Source of the DNA: Alcaligenes faecalis
GTDB taxonomy: Bacteria; Pseudomonadota; Gammaproteobacteria; Burkholderiales; Burkholderiaceae_B
NCBI RefSeq assembly: GCF_002443155.1
Contig: NZ_CP023667.1
Location: 1,860,001-1,924,000 of the forward strand
DNA: 64,000 nucleotides
Direction: 5' to 3'
Numbering within the stretch: position 1 is the stretch's first letter; each line of letters opens with the position of its first letter. The notes beneath the pieces are model-generated. The model saw only the letters and a program-made list of their open reading frames with translations, made no database searches and was not told the origin of the DNA. The position numbers and the translations under genes were made by a program. Positions 25,558 through 33,109 of this stretch are shown in pieces.

Positions 25558-26780
25558 GCTTGGCTGCACGTACTGTTCAACAACACGCCTTTACTTTGTA
25601 AAGACGACACGGCGTCAGCAGACAGGCTTAACCACTCACCCAACACGCGCGCATCATCCTCCCCCTTCCTGGGAGGGAAACGAGATGGAGTGGCTTCGGC
25701 GCCCACAAATTTGATGGGGTTTCCAACGACCTCAATACTGTGATCTTCATTTTGAAGGGCCAGAATCATGCTGCGTTCTGAATCGCGAGCATGTGCCAAT
25801 GCCTCTGGCACGGACTGGATCAGCGCAACCGGGACACTATGCTCTTCCAGTAATGGAATCCAATGTGCAGCCGCCTGTGTCGCAAAAGCGCTTTCAAGCT
25901 GCTCCCACAAGGCATGTTTGTTTTTCAGGCGACTGGCACCAGTCTGGAAGCGTTCATCATCAATGAGCGACTCCAGGCCCAGTACACGACACAAGCCTTG
26001 CCACATTCTCTCGGTATTAGCCGTCACTACAAACTCGCGGCCATCACCACCCCGAAAAGAGCGGTAGGTAGGAATAGAGTCATGCTTGGCGCCCTGGGGA
26101 GCGGGCGTCACGCCCGCAATCAAGGAATAGGCACTTTGATAAGACAGCATGGCCAACTGGCAATCCAGCATCGCCACATCCACAATCCGGCCTTTCCCGG
26201 TACGTTCCCTGTCGGCCAGGGCGGCATTGATGGCGATAGTCGCGTACAAGCCAGCGACCGTATCACCGGCTGGAATGCCCAAACGTACGGCTGGTCTGCC
26301 CTCTTCGCCCGTCAGGCTCATGACGCCTGACAGGGCTTGCACAATCATGTCGTAAGCAGGTTTGTCACGATCCGGGCCGGTTTGCCCAAAACCACTAATG
26401 GACGCCCAGACCAGACCGGGGTGTTCCTCACACAAGGCTTGTGGGTCCAGGCCCAGACGGGCCGCCACGCCCGGGCGGTAATTTTCCACAACCACATCCG
26501 CTTTCAGAATCAGTTGTCGAACCAGGTCCAGCCCTTCAGCGGTTTTCAGATTTACCGCCAAACTGCTTTTATTGCGATTGATACTCAGATAATAAGCACT
26601 ATCCTCACCCACAAAATGGGGGGGAATACTGCGGCTGGAGTCACCTTCCGGTGCCTCGATCTTGACCACTTCAGCCCCCAGATCCCCCAGCACCTGTGTG
26701 CAGAAGGGACCGGACAAAAAGGTAGTGAGGTCGATGACCTTATAGCCTGCCAGGGGCTGCGCGGTAGCGGTATGACTCAT
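25554..26780 (-). CDS. Class III CoA-transferase (CaiB/BaiF family)
   Basis: A 408-residue CoA-transferase that moves CoA from a donor acyl-CoA to a carboxylic acid. Family features: the N-terminal GYKVIDLTTFLSGPFCTQVL, LGAEVVKIE, NRNKSSLAVNLK, ENYRPG and the catalytic aspartate in PAYDMIVQALSG. It overlaps the IclR stop and the hydrolase start by four bases each (ATGA), so it is tightly coupled. It probably activates the imported acid as its CoA thioester, placing the pathway as acid uptake, CoA activation, oxidation and thiolysis. This role is inference. Confidence 0.93.
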   Translation of the reverse strand: MSHTATAQPLAGYKVIDLTTFLSGPFCTQVLGDLGAEVVKIEAPEGDSSRSIPPHFVGEDSAYYLSINRNKSSLAVNLKTAEGLDLVRQLILKADVVVENYRPGVAARLGLDPQALCEEHPGLVWASISGFGQTGPDRDKPAYDMIVQALSGVMSLTGEEGRPAVRLGIPAGDTVAGLYATIAINAALADRERTGKGRIVDVAMLDCQLAMLSYQSAYSLIAGVTPAPQGAKHDSIPTYRSFRGGDGREFVVTANTERMWQGLCRVLGLESLIDDERFQTGASRLKNKHALWEQLESAFATQAAAHWIPLLEEHSVPVALIQSVPEALAHARDSERSMILALQNEDHSIEVVGNPIKFVGAEATPSRFPPRKGEDDARVLGEWLSLSADAVSSLQSKGVLLNSTCSQA

Positions 26781-27583
26781 AATTTGGTTTTTCTATGTCG
26801 GTATCCGAACATCTCGGACAGTTTTTCGGCATGATGAATAACGGCAGCGGTAATGGCGCTCAAACCTGCACTGGGCACACGGGTAGTGGGCATGGTCAAA
26901 CAAATACAGCCCACAATGCCGTGGTTATCAAAGACGGGGGCCGCAACCCCGCGTGCATCGGGCAACTTCTCGCTCATGCTGTGGGCATAGCCGTTCTGGC
27001 GCACTTCGCTCAGCTCTGCCAAAAGCGACTCCAAAGCAGGCAAAGGTGCATCTTGCGCCGGAGAGGTCTCGGCCTTGGCATACACACGCTCTATCGTGTC
27101 CTGATCCAGATACGCCAAAATAGCCTTGCCGGAAGCCCCCCAGACCAGGGACATGGGTTTGTGCAAATCAATCTGATATTGCAGCTTGTGCTCGCCTCGT
27201 GCGATGGCGGCAAAACTCATGGCCGACTCGCTGACGGCATACGTGCCAAACAGGACAGTCTCGTTGAACTCGGAAGCAATCTCGTCCAGAGATTTTTGTG
27301 CCAAGGCAGGCTTGGATTCAGCGCTCATCACTTGCGCCGCTACTCGATAAAATTCAGGCCCAATGCTGTACAAACCACTTCCACCACTGACCACCGCAAC
27401 AAAATCATCTTTGCGCAGCAGATTGAGCAAGCGGTGAGCCGTTGAAGGGGCCAGGCCCATTTGCTCGGACACTTGCTTGACGGTTACCGGGCCATTGGAC
27501 TCCGCCAAGACAGCCAATAGCTGAAGCGCACGGCTTACGGTTCCGGTTGAACTAGTAGAGGTGGACGTGTTTTGTGTGGTCAT
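26777..27583 (-). CDS. IclR-family transcriptional regulator
   Basis: A 268-residue regulator with an N-terminal winged helix (VSRALQLLAVLAES, then VTVKQVSEQMGLAPSTAHRL at about 33-52) and a C-terminal effector-binding domain (GASGKAILAYLD, RGVAAPVFDNHGIVG). Unusually it is embedded in the middle of the operon: its start overlaps the thiolase stop and its stop overlaps the CoA-transferase start, both as ATGA. It is therefore made in step with the enzymes. The tandem ATTCC-N7-GGAAT palindromes ahead of the first gene are the natural candidate operators. The effector is probably the substrate or an early intermediate. Confidence 0.92.
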   Translation of the reverse strand: MTTQNTSTSTSSTGTVSRALQLLAVLAESNGPVTVKQVSEQMGLAPSTAHRLLNLLRKDDFVAVVSGGSGLYSIGPEFYRVAAQVMSAESKPALAQKSLDEIASEFNETVLFGTYAVSESAMSFAAIARGEHKLQYQIDLHKPMSLVWGASGKAILAYLDQDTIERVYAKAETSPAQDAPLPALESLLAELSEVRQNGYAHSMSEKLPDARGVAAPVFDNHGIVGCICLTMPTTRVPSAGLSAITAAVIHHAEKLSEMFGYRHRKTKL

Positions 27584-28725
27584 ATCTGGGCTTCAAAAAT
27601 ATGGATTGCACAAGCACCATGATCAAGGCCCGCAATACCGCCACCCGTGACGTGTGTCATGGCGTAGCGAGCATCTGGAACCTGACGTTCTCCGGCTTGG
27701 TGTGTCAGTTGCCAGTACATTTCCACGGCTTGGGCCACACCGCTTGCTCCCACTGGGTGGCCCTTGGCCAGCAAACCGCCACTGGGGTTCACCACCACAT
27801 CACCGCCGTAGGTACTACGGCCATCCAGCAGGAACTGAGCAGACTGCCCGACCTCACACAAACCTAGTGCTTCGTAATAAATAAGTTCGGCGATTGTAAA
27901 CGCGTCATGCAGCTCAACCGCATCCAGATCCTGGGCTGTAATCCCCGCCATCTTGTAGGCATCGCGGGCAGATTCCGCCGAAATCTCGGGACGAGTCATA
28001 TCGCGAAAACCGCTGGTCGCCTGACCGGAATGCAGCACCGACGCAGCGACTCGCATGGCAGGTTTCTGCAAGCGTTTCAAGGCACGCTCGGACACCATGA
28101 TCAAGGCCGCCGCGCCATCACCCGTAGGGCAACATTGCAGCAAGGTCAGTGGGTCACAAATAGGACGGGATGCCAGCACCTGCTCCACGGTCAGTGGATC
28201 GCGATACTGTGCATAGGGATTATGTTTACTGTGTGTGCGAGCCTTGATGGAGACCTGCGCCAGAACTTCTGGCCCCAGATTGCGTTCATGCAGGTACCGA
28301 CGAGCACGCATGCCATACACCGCAGGCATCACCAAGCCCTGCTTGACCTCGGGATCCTCCTGTACCAAAGGCAAGGTGCCTCCGCCAAACTGCGTCAGCT
28401 TGTCCACACCGATCACCAGCACGACGTCGTGTCGGCCAGCCTGGATATCTTTCCACGCCAAGTGAATAGCTGTGGCCCCACCCGAGCAGGCGTTATCGCA
28501 ATTGACGACAGGCACTGTACCAATACCGATTTCCTTGACCAGACGCTGCCCCGTCAACATGCCACCAAAGGCGTGGCCGCAAACAACAGCATCAATATCC
28601 TGAGCCTGTACACCGGCACTGGCCATCGCGTTAAGGATTGCTGGCAAGGCCAAACCGGTATAGCTGGATTCTTTATGACGAGCCATGGGAATCATGGCCG
28701 CGCCGACTACATATGCTTCACTCAC
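27580..28725 (-). CDS. Thiolase-family protein, SCP2/lipid-transfer type
   Basis: A 381-residue thiolase of the SCP2-like group, which often works with an OB-fold partner protein. The nucleophilic cysteine lies in NCDNACSGGATAIHLA (about residue 86), with histidines in ELHDAF and GHPVGASG; the classic C-terminal CxG cysteine is replaced by HVTGGGIAG. It starts with GTG at 28725, one base after the stop of the OB-fold gene, so the pair is coupled. It may cleave a beta-keto-acyl-CoA or catalyse a retro-aldol-type step, as reported for some steroid-degradation relatives. The reaction here is not proven. Confidence 0.88.
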   Translation of the reverse strand: MSEAYVVGAAMIPMARHKESSYTGLALPAILNAMASAGVQAQDIDAVVCGHAFGGMLTGQRLVKEIGIGTVPVVNCDNACSGGATAIHLAWKDIQAGRHDVVLVIGVDKLTQFGGGTLPLVQEDPEVKQGLVMPAVYGMRARRYLHERNLGPEVLAQVSIKARTHSKHNPYAQYRDPLTVEQVLASRPICDPLTLLQCCPTGDGAAALIMVSERALKRLQKPAMRVAASVLHSGQATSGFRDMTRPEISAESARDAYKMAGITAQDLDAVELHDAFTIAELIYYEALGLCEVGQSAQFLLDGRSTYGGDVVVNPSGGLLAKGHPVGASGVAQAVEMYWQLTHQAGERQVPDARYAMTHVTGGGIAGLDHGACAIHIFEAQI

Positions 28726-28726
28726 C

Positions 28727-29164
28727 TTACTTCTCCGCCGACATAGGAGTTACAAACCAGTCATTGCCATCGGTGGCGGTACTGACAGGCATATCGCAAT
28801 ACAAGGCACTCAGGTCTTCACAACGTACGTGTGCCAAAACACGAACTCCGTTAGGAAAATCTACATATCCCAAGGTGTAAGGCGTGGGACGCGACGCGGA
28901 AACATAAATGGTAGAAAAACTGTAGAGCTTTCCAAATGGGCCAAAAAACATGTCTTGCATGTCGCGAGCACCCGTTTCCATACACACTTCACGGACAGGA
29001 AAAGCCTTGCTGCCGCTGGAACGGCTCTGGCTGCCACGCAACAAGACCGCGCCATCTTCAACAACAAACTGGCTAGCCTGGTCTAACGCAATATCTCGTA
29101 TCGGCTGTGCATTTGCACCGAAAGCCATCGCCGTCGGCAGCTCAGTAGATTCAGTAACTGGCAT
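28727..29164 (-). CDS. OB-fold (DUF35-type) protein lacking the zinc-ribbon cysteines
   Basis: A 145-residue protein with the architecture of the DUF35/OB-fold partners of SCP2-type thiolases: a short N-terminal region, the place of the rubredoxin-like zinc ribbon (about 55-75), then an OB-fold (LYSFSTIYVSASRPTPYTLG and VRVLAHV). The usual two CxxC pairs are missing; only one cysteine remains (REVCMETG), so zinc binding there is unlikely. The ATG at 29164 follows AAGGATTAATTC. Next to the thiolase it probably forms a complex with it, serving as an acyl-CoA or structural subunit. The call rests on context and fold pattern. Confidence 0.75.
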   Translation of the reverse strand: MPVTESTELPTAMAFGANAQPIRDIALDQASQFVVEDGAVLLRGSQSRSSGSKAFPVREVCMETGARDMQDMFFGPFGKLYSFSTIYVSASRPTPYTLGYVDFPNGVRVLAHVRCEDLSALYCDMPVSTATDGNDWFVTPMSAEK

Positions 29165-29182
29165 GAATTAATCCTTGCAGCA

Positions 29183-30013
29183 TTAATTAACTTGATTCCA
29201 AAAATTCTCAATTTGCAGTGCGAAGGCTTCGGGCACTTCAACCGGCGCCGTGTGACCGGACTGCTCAAATACCGTATGTGTGCTGTCTGGAAGCAAGCTG
29301 TGCATATGCTCCATATCAGCGGGCTTTTTAGCTCTATCCAAAGCACCGCTGATCAACAAATGAGGGGTGGTATTGCCTGCCAAAAGGAACTGATAGTCAG
29401 GACGGGCAAACACGCCATTGACTGAGTTGGCAATGCTGGGAGGCAAGTGTGTGAAGTGGTCACGCCACTGCTCTTGCTGAGCCTGAGCAGCAAGGTCTGT
29501 GCTTGCCAGAAAGGCGTCTCCAAACATGGTTTGCAGCAAGGCCGAGACATAGGGCGCACCGCCATCTCGACGCAGTTGCGCTTCCAGTTGGTCAAAGCGC
29601 TCTTTCTGCTGTTCTGCCATCGAGGTGCAGCAAGACAGGACAGCAGAACGGACCAACTGAGGTGCGCACTGCATCAGCTCCTGAGCCACGTAACCTCCCA
29701 TCGAGCTACCCACTACATGCATGGAAGAAATCCGCAGTGCTTGGGCCAGGAACGCGTAGTCCTGTGCCAACTGATGCATGGTGGCGGGCTTCTGGCCTGC
29801 GGTGCTCAAACCCTGATTACGATGATCCGGGCAAATAATGTGCCATTCGTTTTGCAAAGCCTGAATCACGGGCAGGAACATGCCTCCATTGAAAAACAGG
29901 GAGTGCAGCATGAGCACGGATGGACGAGATGCGCTGGCCTGCCCAATTTCTGCGTAATGCAGTTCGGCCCCATCGGGAAGCATCAAGTGCTGCGTGCTGA
30001 CTTGTTTCATCAT
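29183..30013 (-). CDS. Alpha/beta hydrolase, enol-lactonase-like
   Basis: First gene of the catabolic operon, 276 residues. The start is one of two adjacent ATG codons (30013 or 30010); neither has a strong ribosome site. The fold is clear: LHSLFFNGGMF oxyanion region, CPDHRNQGLS, nucleophile elbow GSSMGG, acid residue near SGALDRAKK and histidine in EQSGHTAPVE. The pattern resembles 3-oxoadipate enol-lactone hydrolases (PcaD group) and meta-cleavage hydrolases, but the operon has no other beta-ketoadipate gene. It probably opens a lactone or ester early in the pathway. Tandem palindromes lie 13-49 bases upstream. Confidence 0.85.
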   Translation of the reverse strand: MMKQVSTQHLMLPDGAELHYAEIGQASASRPSVLMLHSLFFNGGMFLPVIQALQNEWHIICPDHRNQGLSTAGQKPATMHQLAQDYAFLAQALRISSMHVVGSSMGGYVAQELMQCAPQLVRSAVLSCCTSMAEQQKERFDQLEAQLRRDGGAPYVSALLQTMFGDAFLASTDLAAQAQQEQWRDHFTHLPPSIANSVNGVFARPDYQFLLAGNTTPHLLISGALDRAKKPADMEHMHSLLPDSTHTVFEQSGHTAPVEVPEAFALQIENFWNQVN

Positions 30014-30025
30014 TTTTCGGTATGT

Positions 30026-30062
30026 ATTCCGTTTAGCGGAATGTAATTCTAATATATGGAAT
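30026..30062 (-). promoter_or_regulatory. Tandem ATTCC-N7-GGAAT palindromes ahead of the catabolic operon
   Basis: The first copy (30026-30042) is ATTCCG-TTTAG-CGGAAT, a perfect inverted repeat. The second (30046-30062) is ATTCT-N7-GGAAT, one mismatch from the same pattern. Their centres are 20 bases apart, two helical turns. They lie in the leader of the first gene, within an AT-rich segment that could hold the promoter. Spacing and symmetry suit an IclR dimer pair. Binding by the operon's IclR protein is inference. Confidence 0.6.
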
Positions 30063-30113
30063 AATGATAAAAGCGTGGTTAGCTTCATGCCTATCAGTAC
30101 AAACCCTAGGGCA

Positions 30114-30147
30114 CAAAAAAAGCCTGAATCCAGAAAGGATTCAGGCT
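30114..30147 (-). terminator. Terminator after nitroreductase gene
   Basis: Perfect 11-base arms AGCCTGAATCC (30121-30131) and GGATTCAGGCT (30137-30147) with a 5-base loop, followed on the minus strand by seven T. It ends the pdxJ-nitroreductase transcript and insulates the catabolic operon promoter downstream. Confidence 0.9.
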
Positions 30148-30232
30148 CTTTAAAACTATCCAAAGCAATCACCACTTTGGGTGTTGCCATGGAACCGGCG
30201 CTATTTTAGAACCGGTTCATCATCAGCCGGAC

Positions 30233-30802
30233 TCAAGCAGCTTGCCACTCCGTCACAAACTTTTGTGGCTCGGGACGCTGGGCAGGACCCAGATTGTGAA
30301 TAGGCGTACCTACCGACACAAAGCCCAGGAATTGGTAATCCAGGGAATCGAAGCCCAGGGCTTCCGGAACTTCTTCACCATAGGTGCCCAGGCCAGTGCT
30401 CCAGAAAGCGCCAAAGCCCAACTGGTGAGCCGCATGCAGCATATTGCTGACGGCTGCGCCCGTTGCCAGGACACGTTCCAGTTCAGGGATTTTTTCTTCA
30501 CCATGATCGATGTGGCTGGCCACGGCGATCAGCATGGGCACTTTGGCCAGCCAAGCGCGGACACTGGCAGCTTTCTGCTCGGTCAAGGGATTGCCTGCGC
30601 GCTCATTGGCGGCAATGGCCAGTTCACCCAAAGCCTGTACGTTTTCGCCACGAATCAGGCAAAAACGCCATGGCTGCAAACGGCCATGGTCAGGAGCGAC
30701 CATGGCCGCACGCAAAATCAGGTCCAGCTCTTGCTCGTTCGGACCGGGGCCTTGCACCAGCTTGATGGAGCGGCGGGACAATAGGGAGTCAATAGTACTC
30801 AT
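30233..30802 (-). CDS. Nitroreductase-family flavoprotein, YdjA-like
   Basis: A 189-residue FMN-dependent oxidoreductase of the nitroreductase superfamily. The N-terminal FMN-binding segment IDSLLSRRSIKLVQGPGP and the APDHGRLQPWRFCLI motif are typical of the YdjA subgroup, and AHQLGFGAFWSTG is the usual later motif. The ATG at 30802 follows GGAAGC; the longer frame upstream overlaps the pdxJ stop and lacks support. It follows pdxJ by 50 bases with a hairpin between, so it may be in the same transcript. The natural electron acceptor is unknown. Confidence 0.88.
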   Translation of the reverse strand: MSTIDSLLSRRSIKLVQGPGPNEQELDLILRAAMVAPDHGRLQPWRFCLIRGENVQALGELAIAANERAGNPLTEQKAASVRAWLAKVPMLIAVASHIDHGEEKIPELERVLATGAAVSNMLHAAHQLGFGAFWSTGLGTYGEEVPEALGFDSLDYQFLGFVSVGTPIHNLGPAQRPEPQKFVTEWQAA

Positions 30803-30827
30803 AATGCTTCCAGAATCAGTTAAGAGT

Positions 30828-30848
30828 GCCCTGCCCTGATGGCAGGGC
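30828..30848. other. Hairpin between pdxJ and nitroreductase gene
   Basis: Perfect 8-base arms GCCCTGCC and GGCAGGGC with a 5-base loop. It starts 4 bases after the pdxJ stop. There is no T tract, so full termination is unlikely; it may reduce expression of the second gene or protect the pdxJ end of the mRNA. Confidence 0.5.
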
Positions 30849-30852
30849 TCAG

Positions 30853-31590
30853 TCAGGCTTGAGCAGGAGCGCCCGCTTGCACCAGCAGAGCTTTCATGTC
30901 GCGCACGGCTTTTTCCCAACCGTCAAAGACAGCCTGGGCAACAATGGCGTGACCAATATTGAGCTCCGTCAGCCCGGGCAAGGCGGCAATCGCTTGGACG
31001 TTGCCGTAGTGCAGGCCGTGACCGGCATTCACACGCAGACCTTGCGACACACCTTGAGCAATACCGGCACGGATACGTTCCAGTTCGCTGGCGGCCTGCT
31101 CGGGCGTTTGAGCATCCGCATAAGTGCCGGTGTGCAGTTCAATCACGGTAGCGCCCACGTCGCTGGCGGCACGGATTTGCGCCGGGTCGGCATCAATGAA
31201 CAGCGAAACACGAATGCCGGCGGCCTGCAATTGCTGCACAGCAGCCTTGACCTGGTCCAGATGCCCGACCACATCCAGACCACCTTCGGTCGTCAGTTCA
31301 GCACGGTGTTCGGGAACCAGGCAGACATCGTCCGGTTTGATACGGCACGCAATGTCCAGCATTTCGGTGGTGATGGCGCATTCCAGATTCATCCGGGTAC
31401 GCAGTACGGGGCGCAGGGCCTCGACGTCGGCATCCTGAATATGACGCCGGTCTTCACGCAAGTGTAAGGTGATCAGGTCCGCTCCGGCTTCTTCTGCTCG
31501 CAAAGCGGCCTGAATTGGATCAGGGTATGTGGTCAGACGCTGCTGGCGCAGCGTCGCCACATGATCGATATTGACGCCCAGTTCTAACAT
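30853..31590 (-). CDS. pdxJ: Pyridoxine 5'-phosphate synthase
   Basis: Final enzyme of the DXP-dependent vitamin B6 pathway; it condenses 3-amino-2-oxopropyl phosphate with deoxyxylulose phosphate. The 245-residue TIM barrel shows the family signature from the start ([15 protein letters not shown]), then [40 protein letters not shown] and [10 protein letters not shown]. Catalytic E73 and H195 equivalents fall in the expected segments. The ATG at 31590 is well placed. In enterobacteria pdxJ follows recO; here it stands ahead of a nitroreductase gene and after the efflux operon. Confidence 0.96.
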   Translation of the reverse strand: MLELGVNIDHVATLRQQRLTTYPDPIQAALRAEEAGADLITLHLREDRRHIQDADVEALRPVLRTRMNLECAITTEMLDIACRIKPDDVCLVPEHRAELTTEGGLDVVGHLDQVKAAVQQLQAAGIRVSLFIDADPAQIRAASDVGATVIELHTGTYADAQTPEQAASELERIRAGIAQGVSQGLRVNAGHGLHYGNVQAIAALPGLTELNIGHAIVAQAVFDGWEKAVRDMKALLVQAGAPAQA

Positions 31591-31645
31591 TCCCCAAGGA
31601 CCTCCGTAGTTTCAGGGATGAATGACCAGACGTATTATCGCCTGT

Positions 31646-33109
31646 TTACTCCGGTGCTGTCCCAGTGGCCTGGGTCTTTGTTTCAGGCTTGACGGTTTCA
31701 GCTGTCCAGCCGCCACCCAAAGCCTTGTACAACTCGACCCGGTTCATCAGGGATGCCAAGCCAGTCTGAATGTAGGCTTGACGCGTACTGTACAGGCTGA
31801 CTTCCGCCGTTTGCACCTGCAGGAAGCTGTCTATACCCACTTCGTAACGCAGCTTGGCCAAACGCAAGCTTTCGCTGGCAGCCTGATCAACCTCTTGCAA
31901 GGCGTCGATCTGCTGACCGTAGGTGGCTTCGCCCGCCAGAGCATCAGCCACTTCGCGGAAGGCTTCCTGAATGGTTTTTTCATACTGGCTGATCGCAATG
32001 TCACGACGAGCCTCGGCCAGATCCAGATTGGCCCAAGTGCTGCCGGACAGCAGCGGCATGGTGATTTGCGGCTGGAACTGCCAGTAACGGTTACCCGAAC
32101 TGAACAGACCACCCAGCTCGGGGCTCATGAAGCCCAACAGGCCAGTCAGGCTCAGACGCGGGAAGAACGCAGCGCGTGCTGCACCGATGCTGTAGTTAGA
32201 GCCGCGCAAGACGTGCTCGGCCGCCACAATATCAGGACGACGCTCCAGCAGTTCTGCCGACAGCCCCACGGGCAAGCTAGGCATCAGCTGCGCACGGGTA
32301 AACGGCAAGCCTGCTGGCAGATCTGTGGGGATTTCACGTCCCAGCAAGACCTGCAAGGCATTCAGTGCACGCTGACGATCACGCTCGACAGCCTGCATAT
32401 CGGAACGCACGGTGTTGTATTGCACCTTGGCCTGGTTCAGGTCCAGCGCAGACACGGTACCGGCATCGTAAGAGGACTGCACCAGACGCAGTGTTTCCTG
32501 ACGGCTGCGCAAGGTATTGCTCATCAAAGCATGCAGCTCTTCGGCAGTACGCACCTTGAAGTAGGCTTCCGCCGTGCCCGCCACCAGGGCGATATGGGCA
32601 GTACGCTGGGCCTGCTCGGTGGCAAAGTACTGTTCTTGAGCGGCACGGGCCAGATCACGCACTCGGCCAAAGAAGTCCAGCTCAAAAGCAGTAATACCGA
32701 CACCGGCCTGGAACGTACGGGTTACCGGGGCCGAATTTGGACCACCAGGACGCAGTTCAGCCGGTGTGTGGGTGGCCTGCTCGGCCGCCTGCACACCAAT
32801 GCTGGGCAACTGATCACTGCGGGCCACGCCATACTGGGCACGAGCTTCCTCGATGCGCTGGGTGGCAATACGCAGGTCACGGTTGTTTTCCAGGGCCTGT
32901 TCGATCAGGGCATGCAGACGCGGATCGGTAAAGAATTCACGCCAGCCCAGATCAGCAGCCTGTGCCGCATCCGCCTGGCCCTGCTGGGCCAGAGGGAATT
33001 GTGCAGGCACGGGGGAATCAGGACGCTCGTACTTCGGTGCCAAGGAGCAAGCCGACAAGGCAAACGCCACGGCCAGCACCAGGGGACTACGTAAAAACAT
33101 GCTAGACAT
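31646..33109 (-). CDS. RND efflux outer-membrane lipoprotein, OprM/NodT family
   Basis: A 487-residue outer-membrane channel of a tripartite efflux pump. The signal peptide ends in the lipobox LSAC, giving a lipid-anchored cysteine near residue 21, followed by APKYERPDSPVPAQ, typical of OprM-like factors. The rest is two TolC-type repeats rich in alpha-helical coiled coil. The ATG overlaps the RND stop (TGATG) and a GGAGGG ribosome site sits inside the end of that gene, so the two are coupled. It completes the pump of the next two upstream genes. Confidence 0.93.
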   Translation of the reverse strand: MSSMFLRSPLVLAVAFALSACSLAPKYERPDSPVPAQFPLAQQGQADAAQAADLGWREFFTDPRLHALIEQALENNRDLRIATQRIEEARAQYGVARSDQLPSIGVQAAEQATHTPAELRPGGPNSAPVTRTFQAGVGITAFELDFFGRVRDLARAAQEQYFATEQAQRTAHIALVAGTAEAYFKVRTAEELHALMSNTLRSRQETLRLVQSSYDAGTVSALDLNQAKVQYNTVRSDMQAVERDRQRALNALQVLLGREIPTDLPAGLPFTRAQLMPSLPVGLSAELLERRPDIVAAEHVLRGSNYSIGAARAAFFPRLSLTGLLGFMSPELGGLFSSGNRYWQFQPQITMPLLSGSTWANLDLAEARRDIAISQYEKTIQEAFREVADALAGEATYGQQIDALQEVDQAASESLRLAKLRYEVGIDSFLQVQTAEVSLYSTRQAYIQTGLASLMNRVELYKALGGGWTAETVKPETKTQATGTAPE

